From Xylocopa sonorina (Eukaryota > Arthropoda > Insecta > Hymenoptera > Apidae), in NCBI RefSeq assembly GCF_050948175.1, contig NC_135205.1, forward strand, positions 6,361,795-6,425,794: DNA of 64,000 nucleotides, given 5' to 3'. How positions within the stretch are numbered: position 1 is the stretch's first letter; each line of letters opens with the position of its first letter. This document shows, in pieces, positions 59,208 to 64,000 of the stretch. Position numbers and translations under genes: made by a program. Below the pieces are notes generated by a model, which was not told where the DNA came from, did no database searches, and worked only from the letters and a program-made list of their open reading frames with translations.

Positions 59208-62000
59208 AACCGCGTACTAAGCCTGTTCTAGGGGGGAGAGGTTCGCGCGTACTCGCGCCGCGTTCAAGGGCCGAATTTCACGGTGTTTCAGCGAGGAAAA
59301 CGTTTTTGCATTTGTAGTTCGCGTTAGAGCGGTTTCCCGTTTAATTGACGGCCGCCCCGGCCCCGAAGATGGAACGCTCTCGGTTCTTTTGTGGAATCTG
59401 GAGAACCGCACTCGGTATAAATGCCAATTAGGGCGGTATAATATTTTCGACTCGATTTTTTTTCCACCAGTCGGAGAAAGATCACGCGCGCACTAACGAA
59501 CTAATCCTTTGGGGTATTTTATTTTTTTCGGTGCGTAGCGAGCAGGTAAAGAAGGTGGCCGCATAGGCCTCTGTATGGATGGACTACGCGGACGTTTTAG
59601 ATCGCAAGTTTGAAATGCTACGAACTACGCACGGTTGAGATAACTCTCCACCCATCCTCGAAGATTCGCCGTAATTAAAGCGATAACTTTATCAAGTAAT
59701 TGTGGATGGAATAGGAGCGTAGATACCGGGAATAAAACTTGCCTCGTCAAACGAGACGGCGAGGGTCATTTCTTTCGTAGAGTTCGGGTAATTAAAGTTG
59801 GAAGTCTCGTCGTTTCTCTAGCCGCGTTACTGGGAAATGCCTCGTTTTTATTTGGAATATCTGTGAATAACATCAACCACTTGCGCCGCGTTCCTAGATT
59901 CTCGTATTGCCCTCGACGACTTAATTGGATCGCGTTTTGCGGGCTGGAATCAGTTTATGAAGATAAAATGTTCGATCCTGACTGGCTTCCGCCGTACGCT
60001 TCGACGCGTTCAAATGCCGACGAAATATCCAAAGCTTTCAAACAAATTCGAACTTTTCCGTCTATTTTGTTGTTTCCGGTAATTAGCATTCTAACCTCTG
60101 ATTTCATTAATGCTCCCCGGTTATTAATAGCGGTGAAATGTAAATTTTGTTAATAATATTCACCGTTGTTGTCTTATTTGCTCGGTATTATAAATATTTA
60201 ATCAAGTAGCGAATAATATTCGCTTTTGTTTCCTTTGACAGAGGATATTATTGCGCTTGAGCCAGCCTCGCGTGTATGGTAATATCGGTGCCCTTTGTTC
60301 GGTTAATGAAAGTATTGTTAATATTTAATCGAGCTAGCGCGAGATTTGTGTATCCGGACGGCGGCGAAATAATTATTATCAACTCGTATCAGGCGTTTCT
60401 AGATCACTCTGTCGGGTTTTTACGAATTCATTTCTGTAACACGAGTATACCCGTATCCACGGGCGGCAGGTGATTTCAGTTGGTCGAAACCAGAACGAAG
60501 ATCGTACGAGTGGCTGTTGAGACCAGCTAACAATCTCGATGCCGTTTCGACGGAAGGGTGAGTTCCCACGTCATGCGAAATTTAAGTTTCCCGGCGGTAG
60601 CTTGAAACTAGGCCGAAAAGTTTCGCCGCTGTGCTCAATTATAGAAAATTAAGAGTCGCGGCAACTTTATCGTCCGTTATCACTTCTCGCCCTACTTTCG
60701 TCGCCGTATTCCACCGAAGAATATTCCATCCCTTTAATCACTCCGACTGGTCTATAACAATCTCGTAATTAACTCTTCTCAGAGTTTTTTTACGTTCAAC
60801 CGTGTATACTCCGCGTGCACCCTGAGTGTGTTATTTCCACTCGCACGAAGAAGCAACAGAAGTAACGAGGCATTCTTTCCCTTGGAACGAGATCGTTTTC
60901 AGGAATCCCTTTCTTGCGTCGTCCGACAACATTCATTCCCGAAATTAGCTGTATCGCGATATAGACGGCGAGGAAGGCGGGGTGGCTCCCGGGGGAGGGA
61001 TCGAGTAATGTTCTCCCTTTATTCTCAGGCGTTATTTGCACATAATGGTGGGAGGGGGATAAGCATAAAGAATGAGGCGAAGGGGACAATGGGCCCGGGC
61101 AAAAACCCCTTAAAGAGTAATCGGCGTCGTTAGGAGGATCTCCCTCCCTCCGGCTGGGCGCAATTATACGTTATACGCGCGTTACGCAAACACGGCTCGA
61201 CGTGAAATTAATTAAATAGCGAGGCAGCATCGGAATTGCGACGCGTAAGGAGACACAAAGATTCCTTTTACAAAGAGTAGTCAGACGGCAGCCGGAACGG
61301 AAGACGTTTCCCGTTGCAGCGTGGAAAAAGGAGGCGATGGGAAATTGCCCTCGAGGGCGAGCAACAGTCGTCACGATTCTATTTCACAGGGCACTTTCCT
61401 TCCTTCTCCCCCTATGAACGATTATTATACAGCGCCGAGTCCCGTGTCCGGACACGGACCGCTTGTCCCTCGTGTTGGTTAATCGAGGCTTGTTACGACA
61501 GGGGTGAAAAGTTCTATTCGAAAATGCTGGCCACGCGGTAATGCTCGATTAATGCGAAGTTAAACGCGCGCGAATATCCAGGACCCACGGATATAGATCG
61601 ATGGATATTAGTTACATATTTAATTTTGTTTGCTGCTCCCTGCGCGTATACCGTTTAAAATGTTAATAATACGGTGAAAATGATATTACGCGATCACGGT
61701 TGCCCTGGGTAGTTATCGCGCGTTATTTTATTAACGCGACATTCGTTTCCACCAGAGGGTAGTTCCATCTTAAATCCTTCTTAATCCGCCATGATGTAAC
61801 CTTTTCTGTAATTCGTAGCTTCCTTCTTGATCGCGGATCATTTCTACCTGGACTTATACGAACGTCTTCCAGCTCCGACGAGAATTCCTTGCGTTTTAAT
61901 TAATCCAGCGAAGATCTTACAACCGTTGCATTTGTCACGGCGGACGATCAATTATGGGGGGTAACAGAATTCACGCCTGTACGTAATCGAGCCGGTTTCA

Positions 62001-62830
62001 CCGAATATAACCGAGCCTCGCGAGGTACAAGACCGTAACGAAACGGAAACACGGTAACGAGAGAGCAGCGGCAATCGAAGGACCGTTTTCACAGTTTTAT
62101 TAGATTTGCCATCGGGTGACACGCAACGAGAACACGCCCGGATGGAGGCTCGTTCCGCGGCCGTTGCAGCGGCCCGCACGAGCCCCTAAAGAGCTCGACG
62201 GCGCAGCCAACGCTCCGTATCGGGCAGGAAGATCCGATTATGGCTTAACCGCATTAAACGCGGAAAGTTTACTTTCGGTAATTCGAAGTCTGAAAGGGTC
62301 CCGTGCTCGAGGCGCACCTGCAACGCGCCATCTGCCTCCCTCTGGCTCGCTCTGGTTCTTCCGCCTCTCTACGTCTCCCGTTCTATCGTTCGCGAGGGCT
62401 CGCTTCCGTGATACGGAACGCGAGCGGGTTCCGTACCCGTCTCCTCGTTCGTGTATCGTTCCGCTCGAGTGCCGCACAATGCGGACGCCGCAGTCTTCGA
62501 GACTGTTTACACCGCGCGATGCTGGCGCGGTCGCTCCTACTCTGTATCGCGTTTTGTCGCGCGACACCCGCGCGCAGCTTCCGGAACGAAGGACCGACCC
62601 TTGTACGTGTATACGCGCGTATAGAACCGTAGGTCGTGGGTGTCGCACAAGTGCATTTCACGCACCCCTGGACTCGTTCGTTACTTTTGTCAGTTGCCAG
62701 CACGGCCCGTTCCACCCCGTTTCCCGTGTCAACAGCAGGTGGAACGGGTTCGGCTACCGAAGATGAGGCGACTCCTCGCGTGCACGTTGCCGGTTAGTAC
62801 TCGAACGATGGGCGGGGTCGATTAATCCCC
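62001..62830 (+). other. CpG-rich block, open on both strands
   Basis: Very GC/CpG-rich, with a 216-codon plus-strand frame (62116-62766) and a 136-codon minus-strand frame overlapping it. A third frame contains MLARSLLLCIAFCRATPARS from 62519, which resembles a signal peptide. No matched donor or known motif was found. It may be an exon, a promoter island or simply composition. Confidence 0.2.
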
Positions 62831-64000
62831 TGCGCGGATGTCCTCCTACGTTTATGGGCTGGCAAGCTTCCGATTGTCACGCTTTGACGTATCACCTTCT
62901 CTTAGAGCCAGCTGATTTGTTATACTCGCGTCTTGCGAGGTCGAGGAATTAGCAATGTGCGATTAGGGGTTTGTTACGAGGATCGTTAAAAAATATGTAC
63001 GCTACATTTAAGACACGGGAACCGTGTTAACTTTCAGGGGGATACACGCGGATGTTGTTCCGTTATTTTTCACGTTGCTATTAAAACGGAAGACGCGAGC
63101 CCTCCCGTGGACAGCGTCGGGTTAGAGGGTAGTTTCGGGGCGGTAAATTCGCGTTGCTTTTGCGCTGGTTTAGGTTTTTGGGTTAATTTCTGCTTTGAGG
63201 TTTGCGGCGTCCGGCCGAGGACGGAGTAGTTACGCAGTTTCGGTGGTCAACTTTTGTCAGGGTGGAACTTGACCGCGCATTTACGCGTAGCTTCTCTAAT
63301 TTTTAAAAGTCTCCCCAAATTTATCCTGTTACCGTTGTGTAAAATTATTTTAAATGGAGATACGGTTTAACGACTGGGCGAACCGTTCCAGTTCGAGTGC
63401 CTTCTGTTCCTCTACTAAATTTTCTCGCCAGTCGAGGCTCGGATTCCAGACGTATCCGTGAAATTGGCCCGAAACGAAGCCAGATCTCTTTGATTACGAG
63501 CCGCGGCGAGTGAAAATGCTTGGATAGCTCGATTGGCAGAGGCTACGGTCAGGCGATGAAAAAGATCTCTGAATTCCGACTCAGCGCGAATTCTGGTCAA
63601 CGAGACTCTCCTCTATTCGCTTCGCGAATTATCGTATCCCAGTGATCTTCGGCTACCAGTTTCGCAGCTTCTTTCCTGCGGTGCCTCGCCAACGCGATGC
63701 GATCGGATTCATTCGGTTGTAAAGGATGCCGCGATTAAAGAGCGGGGCAAACAATCGAAATTGGTTTTCCACGTGGACCCAGTTCGAGCGTTAAAACGGG
63801 CTCGGCCCTGGTATAATTAATGGCGCGGCACGGTTATTGTGTTTTATTGGCCGCCACGTGATCGCTCAGCGACGCTAATTACGCCGGTGTTCCTAAACGG
63901 GCGTAGATTCAGCGCATTAAACAAGCAATTCCCGGCTCGATCCTCCTTTTTTTAACGATATCGAGGCCGCGCGGAGATTAATTGAGTTCCTTAAATTAAA
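62831..64000 (+). other. Window end, no gene seen
   Basis: Mixed composition with no supported exon, RNA gene or repeat element. It presumably continues the intron. Confidence 0.5.

Larger units (their letters stand above)
49141..62000 (+). other. Long intron, part 3: no exon seen
   Basis: Moderately GC-rich DNA with many short frames on both strands and no recognisable domain. Simple repeats include A-rich runs at 51234-51257 and 55729-55748, TTCC at 56939-56962, CT at 56603-56630 and GA at 57250-57288. A perfect hairpin lies at 59188-59207. Confidence 0.5.

Overview
The window is animal nuclear DNA, almost certainly from an insect and most likely a hymenopteran (bee, ant or wasp). The genes are split by GT/AG introns of tens to hundreds of bases. 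Base composition alternates between AT-rich blocks (about 5.8-27 kb) and GC/CpG-rich blocks with many TCGA-type words (about 27.4-64 kb). A full angiomotin-type gene is present; angiomotin is reported to be missing from Drosophila but kept in other insect orders. The species assignment is inference. I saw no bacterial genes, rRNA, tRNA, CRISPR array or intact transposase.

Layout. 1-11.4 kb: no convincing coding gene; two G-quadruplex-forming tracts (2.83 and 5.19 kb) and several microsatellites. 11.49-14.15 kb, minus strand: a six-exon gene for a 607-residue basic, low-complexity protein with a Tudor-like central block and AT-hook-like C-terminal motifs, probably a chromatin factor, not otherwise recognised. 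14.2-17.8 kb: intergenic, holding a nested 222-bp foldback element and GC-rich palindromic sites that may be promoter parts. 17.85-23.38 kb, plus strand: a twelve-exon angiomotin (AMOT) gene whose exon phases agree throughout and which predicts 1,090 residues. 23.4-27.4 kb: AMOT 3' UTR and spacer. 28,878-28,959, plus strand: one first coding exon encoding a signal peptide. 28.96-64 kb: apparently one long intron of that secreted or membrane protein gene, with microsatellites, small perfect palindromes, a 130-bp inverted-repeat element, a GC-rich island with a full CRE site, and no exon I could support.

The most interesting signal is at the 3' end of AMOT. The last intron has two possible donors 5 bases apart and two possible acceptors 22 bases apart. 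These choices switch the reading frame of the terminal exon. One reading continues the leucine heptad for 21 residues and stops (about 810 residues, ending WRV). The other opens a 300-residue Ser/Arg-rich tail with four YxR motifs spaced 36, 36 and 39 residues apart (1,090 residues, ending IQF). Both C-termini fit a class II PDZ ligand, so 63 bases may be read in two frames. The genes shown do not form a pathway: AMOT belongs to Hippo/junction polarity signalling, the minus-strand gene looks nuclear, and the third is a secretory-pathway protein.
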